DNA of 49,297 bases from Cyanobium sp. Lineage in GTDB: Bacteria > Cyanobacteriota > Cyanobacteriia > PCC-6307 > Cyanobiaceae. Below, piece by piece: positions 9,046 through 17,154 of the stretch; position 1 is the first letter of the stretch; every line of letters starts with the position of its first letter. Below the pieces are notes generated by a model that ran no database searches, was not told the origin of the DNA, and saw only the letters and a program-made list of their open reading frames with translations. Where the stretch lies: the NCBI GenBank assembly GCA_014191755.1, contig BJHE01000003.1, positions 1-49,297 on the forward strand, read 5' to 3'. The position numbers were made by a program, and so were the translations under genes.

Positions 9046-9560
9046 GGATTGCCCAGTCCGGCTTGGACCAGATCATGGAGGCGCAGCAGGCCCAGCAGAC
9101 GCCCGGGATCGGCGGGATCAACAACGGGCAGCACCGAGATCGTTCGCTTGCCGTTGCGCTCCATCAGATCGAGGGCCGTGGCGGCCATCGTGTCGGGTGT
9201 CACCGTGATCGGATCGAGCGTCGCCATCGAGGCGGCCGGGGACGTGGGTGGCATGCATCCAGGCGGCCCCGAGGCTGCCCAGGCTGCGGCTGCCGGAGGT
9301 GAGATTGGCGATCACCGCCGGCAGGGGCGCATTCGGCGCCAAGGGGGGCCAGATCGGCTGCCGGCAGGGTGGTTAACGGCGATGCCCTGGCGGTGGGGGC
9401 GAGGTTGAGGGGGAAGGATCGCGAGGAGTTCTTCGGTTTCGCCGCTGTTGGAGAGCAGCAGCACCACATCGTCGGCGGCCACGATGCCCATATCCCCGTG
9501 CAGGGCGTCGCCGGGATGGAGAAAGACGGCCGTGAGGCTGAGGGAGGAGATGGTGGCTAC
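9042..9560 (-). pseudogene. kdsD: decayed arabinose-5-phosphate isomerase (kdsD) remnant
   Basis: Pieces of KdsD survive in order but in different frames. The middle of the SIS domain comes first (LTAVFLHPGDALHGDMGIVA, then LLLSNSGETEELLAILP). Then come LNLAPTA, IAVNHPAG, a linker (PLPAVIANLTSGS) and the C-terminal CBS domain (DPITVTPDTMAATALDLMER to DLVQAGL). About 45 residues are missing between ILP and LNLAPTA, and more are missing around NHPAG and before the CBS part. The first 50-odd codons are gone, and mazE begins just beyond the break. The stop still overlaps the kdsA start. No functional isomerase can be made from this. Confidence 0.85.
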
Positions 9561-9588
9561 AATGTGAGTACGCCTGTCTGGGGTCGCC

Positions 9589-9831
9589 ATGGTTCGGGGG
9601 AAGTTGGTCAAAATTGGAAACTCCCGGGGCATCCGTCTCGCGAAGCCACTACTCGAGGTTGCGGGACTTGCGGATGAGGTCGAAATCGAGGCCGCGCCTG
9701 GCGTGCTGACGATCAGGCCCTCGGCCCATCCAAGGGCAGGCTGGGCAGAAGCGGCAGCAGCATGCGATCGAGAAGGTCTGCTCGATGCAATGAGCAGCAC
9801 CTGTTTTGACGACGAAGAGTGGTCCTGGTGA
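9589..9831 (+). CDS. AbrB/MazE-type antitoxin
   Basis: 80 residues. The N-terminal half, VKIGNSRGIRLAKPLLE, is the swapped-hairpin AbrB/MazE DNA-binding motif. The C-terminal part is acidic and would bind the toxin. It is followed by a MazF-like gene with a GTGA overlap, the standard antitoxin-toxin layout. The pair lies exactly where the kdsD gene is broken, so it probably arrived with or after that break. Family call is firm; the DNA target and partner specificity are not known. Confidence 0.85.
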   Translation: MVRGKLVKIGNSRGIRLAKPLLEVAGLADEVEIEAAPGVLTIRPSAHPRAGWAEAAAACDREGLLDAMSSTCFDDEEWSW

Positions 9832-10160
9832 TAGAAGAAGCTGTCTCAAGGGGTGATATCTATCTTGTTTCCTTTAATTCCACGCGAGGATCAGAAATCA
9901 GGAAAACGAGGCCCTGCGTTGTCGTTTCCCCAGATGAGTTGAATGCCCATCTCCGCACGTTGATCGTTGCGCCGCTGACAACAGGTAGTTATCCCTATCC
10001 TTTCCGCGTAAGTTGCCAATTTGATGATAAGGACGGCCACGTGGTTGCTGATCAACTCAGGGTTGTCAATCGAGATCGGCTGATTAGGAAACTGGGCGTT
10101 TTGGACGAAGCCACGCTTGTTGAGCTGCTCAGTATTTTGCAGGCCATGTTTGCGCTGTAG
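9828..10160 (+). CDS. MazF/PemK-type endoribonuclease toxin
   Basis: A family member would cleave mRNA when free of its antitoxin. Recognisable PemK/MazF segments: RGDIYLVSFN, GSEIRKTRPCVVVSPDELN, TLIVAPLTTG and ADQLRVVNRDRLIRKLG. The GTG at 9828 overlaps the antitoxin stop; an in-frame GTG at 9819 is the alternative. About 110 residues, normal for the family and apparently intact. Codon use is less GC-rich than in the kds genes on either side, in line with a mobile module. Convergent with kdsB. Confidence 0.87.
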   Translation: MIEEAVSRGDIYLVSFNSTRGSEIRKTRPCVVVSPDELNAHLRTLIVAPLTTGSYPYPFRVSCQFDDKDGHVVADQLRVVNRDRLIRKLGVLDEATLVELLSILQAMFAL

Positions 10161-10202
10161 CGGCCGGGCCATGGCGAGCTGTTCGAAACCACTAGCACCC
10201 CA

Positions 10203-10988
10203 TCACCAGCTTCTCCCGGCCGCGATGGCCCGCGCCTGCTCCAGCTGCTCGGGGGTATCCACCGAAAACTGGTCGCCTTCCACTTCCAGGGTGTCGATGC
10301 GGATGCCGGCCTCGATCAGCCGCAGCTGTTCGAGCTTCTCCAAGTGCTCCAGGGGCGAGATGGGCAGCTGGGGCCAGCGCAGCAACACATCAGCGCGGTA
10401 GGCGTAGATGCCCACATGCCCCCAGAAGCTGGTGTGGCTGCACCATTCGGCCGGATCCACATCGCGCACGTGGGGCAGGGCCGAGCGGGAAAAATAAAGG
10501 CCACGGCCATCGGCCGCCAGCAGCACCTTCACCACATTCGGATTGTGCAACTTCTCAGCACTGAGCCGATAGATGGGCGTCAGCACCTCGGGGGTCGGCT
10601 GGCGAGCGATGAAGGAGGCGGCGATGGCATCGATCAAGGCGGGGTCGAGGAAGGGTTGATCGCCCTGCACATTGATGATGATGGTGCGCTCCGGTGCGCT
10701 GTTCACTGCGGCCAACAGTTGATCCGCCACGGAGGCAATGCGATCGCTCCCGGATGTGCAGTCAGCGCTGGTAAGGAGTGAAGCAACCCCCAATCCTGCA
10801 GCCTGGTCGGACAGTTCCTGGCTATCGGTGCAGAGCACGGTGGCGCCTGTTGCCCTGGTCCGCAAACAGCGTTCCAGCACATGCTGGAGCATCGATTTGC
10901 CACCGATGTCAGCGACCAGCTTGCGCGGCAGGCGTCTGGATTCCAGCCGGGCAGGGATGGCGAGAATCACCGTGAAGGGTTGATTCAT
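10203..10988 (-). CDS. kdsB: 3-deoxy-manno-octulosonate cytidylyltransferase (CMP-Kdo synthetase)
   Basis: Activates Kdo with CTP to CMP-Kdo, the donor used by KpsC and KpsS. Motifs: AIPARLESRRLPRKLVADI (nucleotide-binding N-terminus), INVQGDQPFLDP, HVGIYAYRADVL, LEQLRLIEAGIRI and SVDTPEQLEQA. The ATG at 10988 gives 261 residues, the normal length. The frame stays open upstream to 11147, but that part runs antisense to insertion-sequence debris and is not conserved, so it was excluded. The toxin-antitoxin pair and kdsD wreck separate the gene from kdsA-kdsC. Confidence 0.94.
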   Translation of the reverse strand: MNQPFTVILAIPARLESRRLPRKLVADIGGKSMLQHVLERCLRTRATGATVLCTDSQELSDQAAGLGVASLLTSADCTSGSDRIASVADQLLAAVNSAPERTIIINVQGDQPFLDPALIDAIAASFIARQPTPEVLTPIYRLSAEKLHNPNVVKVLLAADGRGLYFSRSALPHVRDVDPAEWCSHTSFWGHVGIYAYRADVLLRWPQLPISPLEHLEKLEQLRLIEAGIRIDTLEVEGDQFSVDTPEQLEQARAIAAGRSW

Positions 10989-11161
10989 TGGATTGCTTGA
11001 ATCGGGTTGGGAGACATTGCAAAACTCAGCTCTTCCTTGTGAAAATACAGCCGGCGCCTGCTCGAGAAGCTCAATCTGGGCAAGAAGATCTTTACGGCCC
11101 AGAAGGCCTACCTCAAAGCGAAGGGCGGCCTTGTCCAGTCTCGACATGGTGAGGTGCTGGG

Positions 11162-11440
11162 TTGAATGCCACTGAGCTGAGTGCTTACTGCAGGGAGCGG
11201 GGTCTGTTCCCCGAACAGGTGGACCGCTGGCGTCAGGCCGCGCAAGATGCCAATGCCCAGCCGCTGCTGACCATGGACGACCAGAAGAACCTCCAGAAGC
11301 GGCACCAGGAGGATCAGCGCCAAATCAAGATGCTCCAGCAGGAGTTGCGCCGTAAGGACAAGGCCCTGGCGGAGGCGGCGGCATTGCTGATCGCCTCAAA
11401 AAAGATCCAGGCCTACTGGGGCGAGGACGAGGTGGACTGA
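11162..11440 (+). pseudogene. IS3-family transposase OrfA, N-terminus lost
   Basis: Carries the C-terminal two thirds of an IS3-type OrfA: LSAYCRERGLFPEQVDRWRQ followed by a leucine-zipper-like helix ending LRRKDKALAEAAALL and GEDE. The N-terminal helix-turn-helix expected upstream is missing. The preceding sequence (about 11043-11165) is open in another frame and encodes LLEKLNLGKKIFTAQKAYL, which I do not recognise. The open frame begins at a TTG that in intact relatives would be an internal leucine. Confidence 0.75.
11397..11404 (+). promoter_or_regulatory. IS3-type programmed -1 frameshift heptamer
   Basis: The OrfA codons TCA AAA AAG contain the slippery heptamer A AAA AAG. A -1 slip here continues directly into the OrfB frame (RRKALEILDEAIAAGTRARA), which has no good start codon of its own nearby. 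This is the classic way IS3 elements make the OrfAB transposase. The element is otherwise broken, so the signal is a relic. Confidence 0.7.
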
Positions 11441-12520
11441 CCGCACCTGAGGATCGCCGCAAGGCCCTGGAGATCCTCGATGAGGCCATCGCGGCTGGTA
11501 CACGGGCCCGAGCGGTGGCGGCGCTGCTGGGCGTGGGGCTCACCACGCTGCAGCGCTGGCGGCGGCAGTTCGCCGGTGTTGGGGACGGCCTGGATGGCCG
11601 TAAAGGCAGCCACCGCTTGGTGTCTCACCGCCTCACCGACGAGGAGCGCCAGCGCATCCTTCTGACCTGTAACCAGCCGGAGTTCGCGGCATTGCAACCG
11701 GGCCAGATCGTGCCGATCCTTGCCGATCGGGGTCTGTACATCGGCTCGGAGCGCAGCTTCTACCGCGTGCTGCATGACCATGGCCAGGCCCATCGCCGTG
11801 GCCGGGCTCGGCCGCCCCAGGAGCCCCGCCCGGTGCCGCGGTTGCAGGCCTAGGGCCGAATCAGGTCTGGAGCTGGGACATCACCTACCTGCCCACCAGC
11901 GTCCGTGGCGTCTGGCTCTACCTCTATCTGGTGATCGATGTCTGGAGCCGCAAGGTGGTGGCCTGGGACGTGGCCGAGCGAGAGGAGGCCCAGATCGCCG
12001 CTGACCTCGTCAGCCGGGCCTGCCTGCGGGAGCGGATCAGCAAGGGTCGGCCCCAGCCTCTGATCCTCCATGCCGACAACGGCAACGCCATGCGGGCGGC
12101 GATACTGGAGAGCCGGCTGGAGGAGCTGGGTGTGCTCCGATCCTTCTCCAGGCTAAGGGTGAGCAACGACAACCCCTACTCGGAATCGCTTTTCCACACC
12201 TTGAAATACCGGCCGGACTACCCCCGGCGGCCATTCCAGAGCGTGGCAGAGGCTTGCAGCTGGGTGGCAGCATTTGTGGGCTGGTACAACGATCAGCACC
12301 GCCACAGCGGCATCCGGTTCGTGACCCCATCTCAGCGCCAAGCGGCAAAGCCATTGAGATCTGCCGACACCGTGCCCGCGTCTACGAGCTGGCCCGTCAA
12401 CTTCATCCACTCCGCTGGACTGGAACCACCCGCTGTTGGCATCAGCCGGAGGTGGTCTGGATCAATCCTCCTCCACCTGAAAACTACGCAAAACCAGCTA
12501 AGTTGGTTATGGCCTCCTGA
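11404..12520 (+). pseudogene. IS3-family transposase OrfB (integrase core), two frameshifts
   Basis: Helix-turn-helix part VAALLGVGLTTLQRWRRQ is followed by an rve integrase core with the three acidic residues visible in WSWDITYLP, LHADNGNAM and NPYSESLFHTLKY. The tail is PEVVWINPPPPEN. The frame breaks near 11850, where a TAG appears after RLQA; the reading resumes as GPNQVWSWDI after an apparent one-base loss. It breaks again near 12340, between TPSQR and KAIEICRHRARVYE. The transposase is therefore dead. No terminal inverted repeats were identified. Confidence 0.85.
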
Positions 12521-12589
12521 TTGGCGGCAGGGGCGACATCTTTCCTGGCAGTTACCGAGCGTGGATTCTATCTGAACGGATTTGTACGG

Positions 12590-12996
12590 ATGCAATTTAT
12601 ATGACTGTTGAGAACAAAAAGTTCTGCTAAGCGCATGGGATCCGTCTCAGTGGCCGCGCACGCAAGAAGGAGGCAGCAGAACTCACAGTGCAGCCAACGG
12701 AACATCAAGAGCTGTTTAAATCAGACCTAAGAAAACGGACAGTGATCGAAGGCAGAATCGGCACAAGCAAGAGAAAATATGGACTAGATCGGATTCCGAC
12801 GAAACTTACTCTAACTTCCAGACCGGTAATCGGGATGGCATTCTTTGTGATGAATTATGAGAAAAACTTGCGCTTGCTGCGCCTTTTGTTGGCTCTGCTT
12901 GTATCTGGTGCATTGCAACTATGTGTTTATTTGCTCCTGAGCGTTACACAGTGCTGTTGGGTGCATTTTAGACAACACTTTTGGGTCAATTCTTGA
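12590..12996 (+). pseudogene. C-terminal remnant of an IS5-like/IS1182-type DDE transposase
   Basis: The translation includes HGIRLSGRARKKEAAEL, RTVIEGRIGTSKRKYGLDRI, then TKL and FFVMNYEKNLRLL. This is the conserved end of IS5-like transposases, with the catalytic Glu in the IEG.IGTSKRKYGLDRI segment. A TAA interrupts the frame near 12630 and nothing of the N-terminal catalytic core remains. It abuts the IS3 wreck. The last 40 residues are hydrophobic and not conserved. Confidence 0.7.
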
Positions 12997-13518
12997 TCGA
13001 ATGTGCAAGTGCAGGCGAACCAGCGCATTGCCCTCTATACGACCTAAGCCCTGGAAAACTTAATTAAGCAAGCCAAAATTAAGTGGAAGTATCTCAATAG
13101 GAAGTCAGGTAGGTCTGCAGTTCGACCAAGTTGTTCATCGGACATGGGGGGTGAGGTCGCCATGGTCCGGGTGTCACCGCCGACCCACCGACCTCACCAC
13201 CCATGCATACCCATCCAAATACCAGAGTGATACCACTCAGCCGGGTGAGGCTGTTGCGTCGACACAATTACGAGCAGAGACCTTAGCGCAGGTCACCGGC
13301 AGGGATCAGCCTGCAGACTGTCTATAATTGGATGGCCGTTGCACCATTCAAGCGGTGCACCGGTACTGGTGGATCCGCACAGCGTTCGCCGCATCCAGCG
13401 GAACTTGATTTCAAACGTAACCTTAGCGCCTCAGCCCTGCGTTCAGCTGCGCTGCACCATGAGCAGAGCGCCGGGCCGCTGCTGGGATTCTCTCACCGCT
13501 GGCCGTTCGCTCAAGGGA
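12997..13518. other. gene-free stretch with insertion-sequence debris
   Basis: About 520 bases without an intact gene. It holds a 10-base inverted repeat (GGTGAGGTCG at 13150-13159 and its complement at 13189-13198). It also contains a short broken reading frame with a helix-turn-helix-like GISLQTVYNWM (about 13300-13335, joined across frames) that resembles a transposase N-terminus. Base composition shifts from GC-rich to mixed. I see no RNA gene. Confidence 0.4.
13150..13198. repeat. 10-bp inverted repeat with 29-base spacer
   Basis: GGTGAGGTCG and CGACCTCACC are exact complements. It could be the end of a decayed insertion sequence or a stable hairpin. No T-tract follows, so it is not called a terminator. 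Confidence 0.45.
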
Positions 13519-13631
13519 CTGGATGGAAGCCAATGCTAAAATATCAAGAAGGCTTGGCTGCCACTGTGGCATGGTTTTCTGCGGAACCTGAGCTGGTGCG
13601 AGCATGCCAAAAGGAGAATAAGATACAATGA
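13519..13631 (+). pseudogene. C-terminal scrap of a nucleotide-sugar dehydratase/epimerase
   Basis: The frame ending at 13631 reads GTGWKPMLKYQEGLAATVAW followed by an acidic residue stretch. This matches the tail of extended SDR sugar-nucleotide enzymes such as dTDP-glucose 4,6-dehydratase, where GW.P...EEGL..TV.W(Y/F) precedes the C-terminus. Nothing of the Rossmann fold remains upstream. It indicates that a sugar-nucleotide gene once stood here, next to the present glycosyltransferase. Confidence 0.45.
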
Positions 13632-13654
13632 CTAGAGATTGGGCCATCTAAACA

Positions 13655-15949
13655 ATGACGATCTATGCTTCAAATCATGAAGTCGAGCGACTTCCACGCA
13701 TCATTCCACACAAGGTAATCAGTATACACGACTTGGAACCCATATCTAATAACTGCTACATGGCCAAAGGATACGATCCACACATAATCCTTGAGTTGGC
13801 AGAACAGCCTGATGAAAATAGCAAAGCAATGATTAGGATGACAGTCATTGTTGAAGGTTACCACGATCGCATCAATAGTGCAGTATATTTACCTTGGGAG
13901 CACTCGTATCATGGCGATCGCGTTATCAAACGCAACTACGCATGCGGAGAACAGCAAGAGTTCATAATCGAATCCCACAAGGGGAAAGGCTACCTGCGCT
14001 ATGACCCTCACAACATGCCTGGCTTTCTTCATATCTTTGCCATGCGTTTCCAAGTCTGGAGTGATGCGGCATCTTATGCCTCTATGTTGCTAGATGTCAA
14101 GCGGCGACATACAGATCCAAGTCTGGCAAAACCAATAACAATGTCAGACGCCTGCAAGCAGGAAGAGATCGGAGAATCGTGCCAACAACAGTATTCTTTG
14201 TATCGTGACGCGAAGCCGGAAGGAGTGGATAATCCATACGGCCTCTGGATAAAGTACACAGAAAGATCACGACTACATAGAATGAAGAAAAAAGAAGAAA
14301 GAAAGGGCTATGATATAAATCCAAAATTCTCCATCGTGGTTCCAGTCTACAATACTGATTCGAAGGCTCTTCGAGAATGTATTGATTCAGTTCTGCAACA
14401 AAGCTATGAGAATTGGGAGCTCTGTCTCGTAGATGATGCAAGCTCCACGCAGGAGCCTTGGATGATTTTGCAGGCTGCTTCTGAAATAGATCAGAGGATT
14501 CGGATTAGGAAGCGGACAATTAATGGTCACATATGTGAAGCGACAAATAGTGCCATTGCGATGACAAAAGGTCACTGGATAGTTTTCCTTGACCATGATG
14601 ATGCGTTAGCCCCTCAAGCCTTGGAGCGCCTATGTCAAGTAATTGAAGAGACCCCGAATGCCAGGCTAATCTATAGCGATGAAGATTTCCTAGATCCAAA
14701 AGGCAACAGGATTAACCCGCACTTCAAGAGCGATTGGAATCGCGATCTTCTATATTCTCACAACTACATCACACACTTGGTATGCGTAACATCGGATCTC
14801 GTAGATTTGACACGAGGAATGCAGAAAGGCAAGGAAGGCGCCCAAGACTACGACTTCCTCCTGCGTATAATCGAGAGGCTAGATGACAGTGAGATTGTTC
14901 ATATTCCTGAAATTCTTTACCATTGGCGTATCTCCGAAATGTCGACTGCACATGATAGCAACTCAAAGCCATATACTGTACATCGTGGAAGAGAAGCACT
15001 CACAGAACATCTCCAGCAAGCAGGGAAATTTGCAACCGTAGAAAGTCTAGATCAACCCAACTTCTATCGCGTGCATTGGGAAATAGCCGCTGATAACTTA
15101 CCTTTGGTATCAATAATTATACCTACGCGCGACAGGCTTGAGCTCATATCTAGATGTGTTGAGACTATTCATGAGTACACGCAGTATAGTAACTACGAAA
15201 TCATTATAGTGGACAATGAATCTATAGACCCCAGCACGATTGAATGGCTTTTCAAGATTAAAAGACAACATCCAGGGCGGATACGTGTAATTAGACATGT
15301 CATTCCTTTCAACTACTCAGCGCTTAACAACTATGCAGCATCCCAGAGTAGAGGCAGCCTCCTCTGTCTCTTAAACAATGACACTGAAGTCCTCAAAGAT
15401 CAGGGAAACTGGCTTGGCGAAATGGTCAGCCAGGTAATGCGACCAGAGGTTGGTTGTGTCGGTGCCAAGCTTCTCTACCCTGATAGCACAATTCAGCACG
15501 CAGGTGTCATACTCACCCTAGGTGGTGTGGCCGGTCACTCACACAAGGGATGGCCAGCAGGAAGCACAGGTTACTTCAATCGTCTCCGCATTGTCCAGGA
15601 AATGAGTGCAGTCACTGGGGCCTGTCTAATGATCCGGAAGAAAATATACGAACTGGTAAAAGGGCTTGATGAAAAAGATTTTCCAATAGCGTACAATGAT
15701 GTTGACCTCTGCCTTAAGGTACGATCGGAGGGATTCCACAACATATACACGCCAAATGCGATACTTTTACATCACGAGTCAAAATCGAGAGGGTACGAGG
15801 ACACGAAAGATAAAAAAGAGCGCCTAAGGGTAGAACAGGGTAGGCTATTGGAGAAATGGCCTGAATACCTTGCAAGAGACCCCTTCTACAATATAAATCT
15901 AACGACCGATCGCGAAGACTTTTCCATAAGAATTCCACCAGGACATTAG
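13655..15949 (+). CDS. two-domain family 2 glycosyltransferase
   Basis: 764 residues with two GT-A (GT2) domains. Domain 1 spans about 230-430: FSIVVPVYNT, LCLVDDAS, then VFLDHDDALAP as the DXD-like metal site near residue 310. Domain 2 starts near 484: VSIIIPTRDR, IIIVDNES, CLLNNDTEV, GCVGAKLLYPD, IAYNDVDLCLKV and LLHHESKSRG. The first 225 residues are not recognised and may bind acceptor. Both domains look catalytically complete, so it may add two sugars in turn to the capsule chain. Clearly homologous to the enzyme at 24796-26868. The gene is notably AT-richer than the flanks, suggesting recent transfer. Confidence 0.88.
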   Translation: MTIYASNHEVERLPRIIPHKVISIHDLEPISNNCYMAKGYDPHIILELAEQPDENSKAMIRMTVIVEGYHDRINSAVYLPWEHSYHGDRVIKRNYACGEQQEFIIESHKGKGYLRYDPHNMPGFLHIFAMRFQVWSDAASYASMLLDVKRRHTDPSLAKPITMSDACKQEEIGESCQQQYSLYRDAKPEGVDNPYGLWIKYTERSRLHRMKKKEERKGYDINPKFSIVVPVYNTDSKALRECIDSVLQQSYENWELCLVDDASSTQEPWMILQAASEIDQRIRIRKRTINGHICEATNSAIAMTKGHWIVFLDHDDALAPQALERLCQVIEETPNARLIYSDEDFLDPKGNRINPHFKSDWNRDLLYSHNYITHLVCVTSDLVDLTRGMQKGKEGAQDYDFLLRIIERLDDSEIVHIPEILYHWRISEMSTAHDSNSKPYTVHRGREALTEHLQQAGKFATVESLDQPNFYRVHWEIAADNLPLVSIIIPTRDRLELISRCVETIHEYTQYSNYEIIIVDNESIDPSTIEWLFKIKRQHPGRIRVIRHVIPFNYSALNNYAASQSRGSLLCLLNNDTEVLKDQGNWLGEMVSQVMRPEVGCVGAKLLYPDSTIQHAGVILTLGGVAGHSHKGWPAGSTGYFNRLRIVQEMSAVTGACLMIRKKIYELVKGLDEKDFPIAYNDVDLCLKVRSEGFHNIYTPNAILLHHESKSRGYEDTKDKKERLRVEQGRLLEKWPEYLARDPFYNINLTTDREDFSIRIPPGH

Positions 15950-15978
15950 CGGCATCAAAGAATACCCACAAAAAACGC

Positions 15979-16001
15979 TATAATATACCGGCTTATATAA
16001 T
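15979..16001 (+). promoter_or_regulatory. possible -10 elements ahead of the methyltransferase gene
   Basis: Two exact TATAAT hexamers occur at 15979-15984 and 15996-16001 in an AT-rich gap of 145 bases. No convincing -35 box lies at the right distance, so this is only a candidate. Confidence 0.3.
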
Positions 16002-16094
16002 CTCTACCGTTATTTAAGGAATTATGCATAAATAAGCCGCAGCCGAAAATCATCCCTAACATCACTAGCATCAACAACGTCAACACCAACAGCA

Positions 16095-16919
16095 ATGACT
16101 GAACTTCAAAATCTAAATCAAGAGAATCAAAGGCTTAAGCATCAACTGTCTATTCTGGAAAAAGAAGTAGAAGAACTTAACCTTTTACTTCGTTCCATTC
16201 CCCCTTGGGGTCTTCCTGGAGCCATTGATCTAGAATACGTGGATGCTTCAATCCCCTCGAGACCTATCGCCGACCACGGAGAGAAATGGATCAATCACCT
16301 CCGACCGATCTTAGACAAACCAAATATTAGTATACTCGAATTGGGAAGTCGTTCCGTAATTTCAAACTCTGTTGTGAGATCTGCCTTTCCCACCGCGGCG
16401 CATGTTGGGTTTGACTTTCACCAAGGTCCAAATGTAGATATAGTAGGAGATGCACACTCGATGGCCAGTTATTTTGATAAATCATTCGATGCAATTATAT
16501 CACTGGCTGTTTTCGAACATTTGGCATGTCCATGGATCGTTGCAGAAGAATGCGCCAAGCTACTTAAACCTGGTGGTTATGTCTTTGTGGAGACACATTT
16601 CTCCTTTTCGATGCATGAACTTCCGTGGCACTTCTACCAGTTCAGCCACAAGGCTCTTGAGTCACTCTTCAATCATGCACTTGGCTTTGATGTCATAGAG
16701 TCAGGAGTAAGCAACCCGATTATTGGGAGATTCTCCATGGCAGCCTCTGAATACCTCGTGGGCACGCCAGTTGGAAATCTATACTGCCATAGTGGCATCT
16801 TGGCGCAAAAACGTATAGATGCTCCACAGTATTCTTCATCAAACAGCTTCGTATGGCGAAACGCGCTCCAAGACATCTATTCCAAAACAGAGTATCCACA
16901 ACCCCGTAAGCCATCCTAG
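16095..16919 (+). CDS. class I SAM-dependent methyltransferase with N-terminal coiled coil
   Basis: 274 residues. Residues 1-35 form a heptad-rich coiled coil. The SAM-binding core then shows ILELGSRS (motif I), VDIVGDAHSM, FDAIISLAVFEHLACPW (motif IV region) and LKPGGYVFVETHF, the pattern of Methyltransf_11-like enzymes. Placed between a glycosyltransferase and a sulfotransferase, it probably methylates the growing polysaccharide, but the substrate cannot be read from sequence. Base composition is AT-rich like its upstream neighbour. Confidence 0.8.
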   Translation: MTELQNLNQENQRLKHQLSILEKEVEELNLLLRSIPPWGLPGAIDLEYVDASIPSRPIADHGEKWINHLRPILDKPNISILELGSRSVISNSVVRSAFPTAAHVGFDFHQGPNVDIVGDAHSMASYFDKSFDAIISLAVFEHLACPWIVAEECAKLLKPGGYVFVETHFSFSMHELPWHFYQFSHKALESLFNHALGFDVIESGVSNPIIGRFSMAASEYLVGTPVGNLYCHSGILAQKRIDAPQYSSSNSFVWRNALQDIYSKTEYPQPRKPS

Positions 16920-16976
16920 GATAATAACCTATAGTTTTTATCTATATTCAAATCTTTTAACCGGAGACTCTTCCCC

Positions 16977-17147
16977 ATGATGATCGAGAAGGTTGAGACC
17001 GAGTTAGCGAGTATAGGCACCTATTCAACCAGCCTCTACCACTGGCATGTGCTATTGCAAAAGTCAATTTATACACGCGAATACTCCGGTTGTCTTCTAT
17101 CTCTATTTGGATGCATCACTCTCGGAGCCATGTATCCCGTTACATGA
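16977..17147 (+). CDS. possible 56-residue protein of unknown function
   Basis: A short open frame begins ATGATG with a GGAG about 10 bases upstream and ends seven bases before the convergent sulfotransferase gene. It encodes a small protein with a mildly hydrophobic C-terminal half (GCLLSLFGCITLGAMY). No family was recognised, and the surrounding debris makes chance plausible. Confidence 0.22.
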   Translation: MMIEKVETELASIGTYSTSLYHWHVLLQKSIYTREYSGCLLSLFGCITLGAMYPVT

Positions 17148-17154
17148 CTTCTGG

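Noticed and set aside
8222..9124. Extension of the kdsC frame through kdsA
   Set aside because: It is an out-of-frame shadow of kdsA; the TTG overlapping the kdsA stop gives a normal KdsC.
10989..11147. N-terminal extension of kdsB
   Set aside because: The frame is open but runs through transposase debris; the conserved protein starts at the ATG at 10988.
12997..13518. A tRNA or attachment site beside the insertion-sequence debris
   Set aside because: No cloverleaf, T-loop or direct repeat pair could be found.
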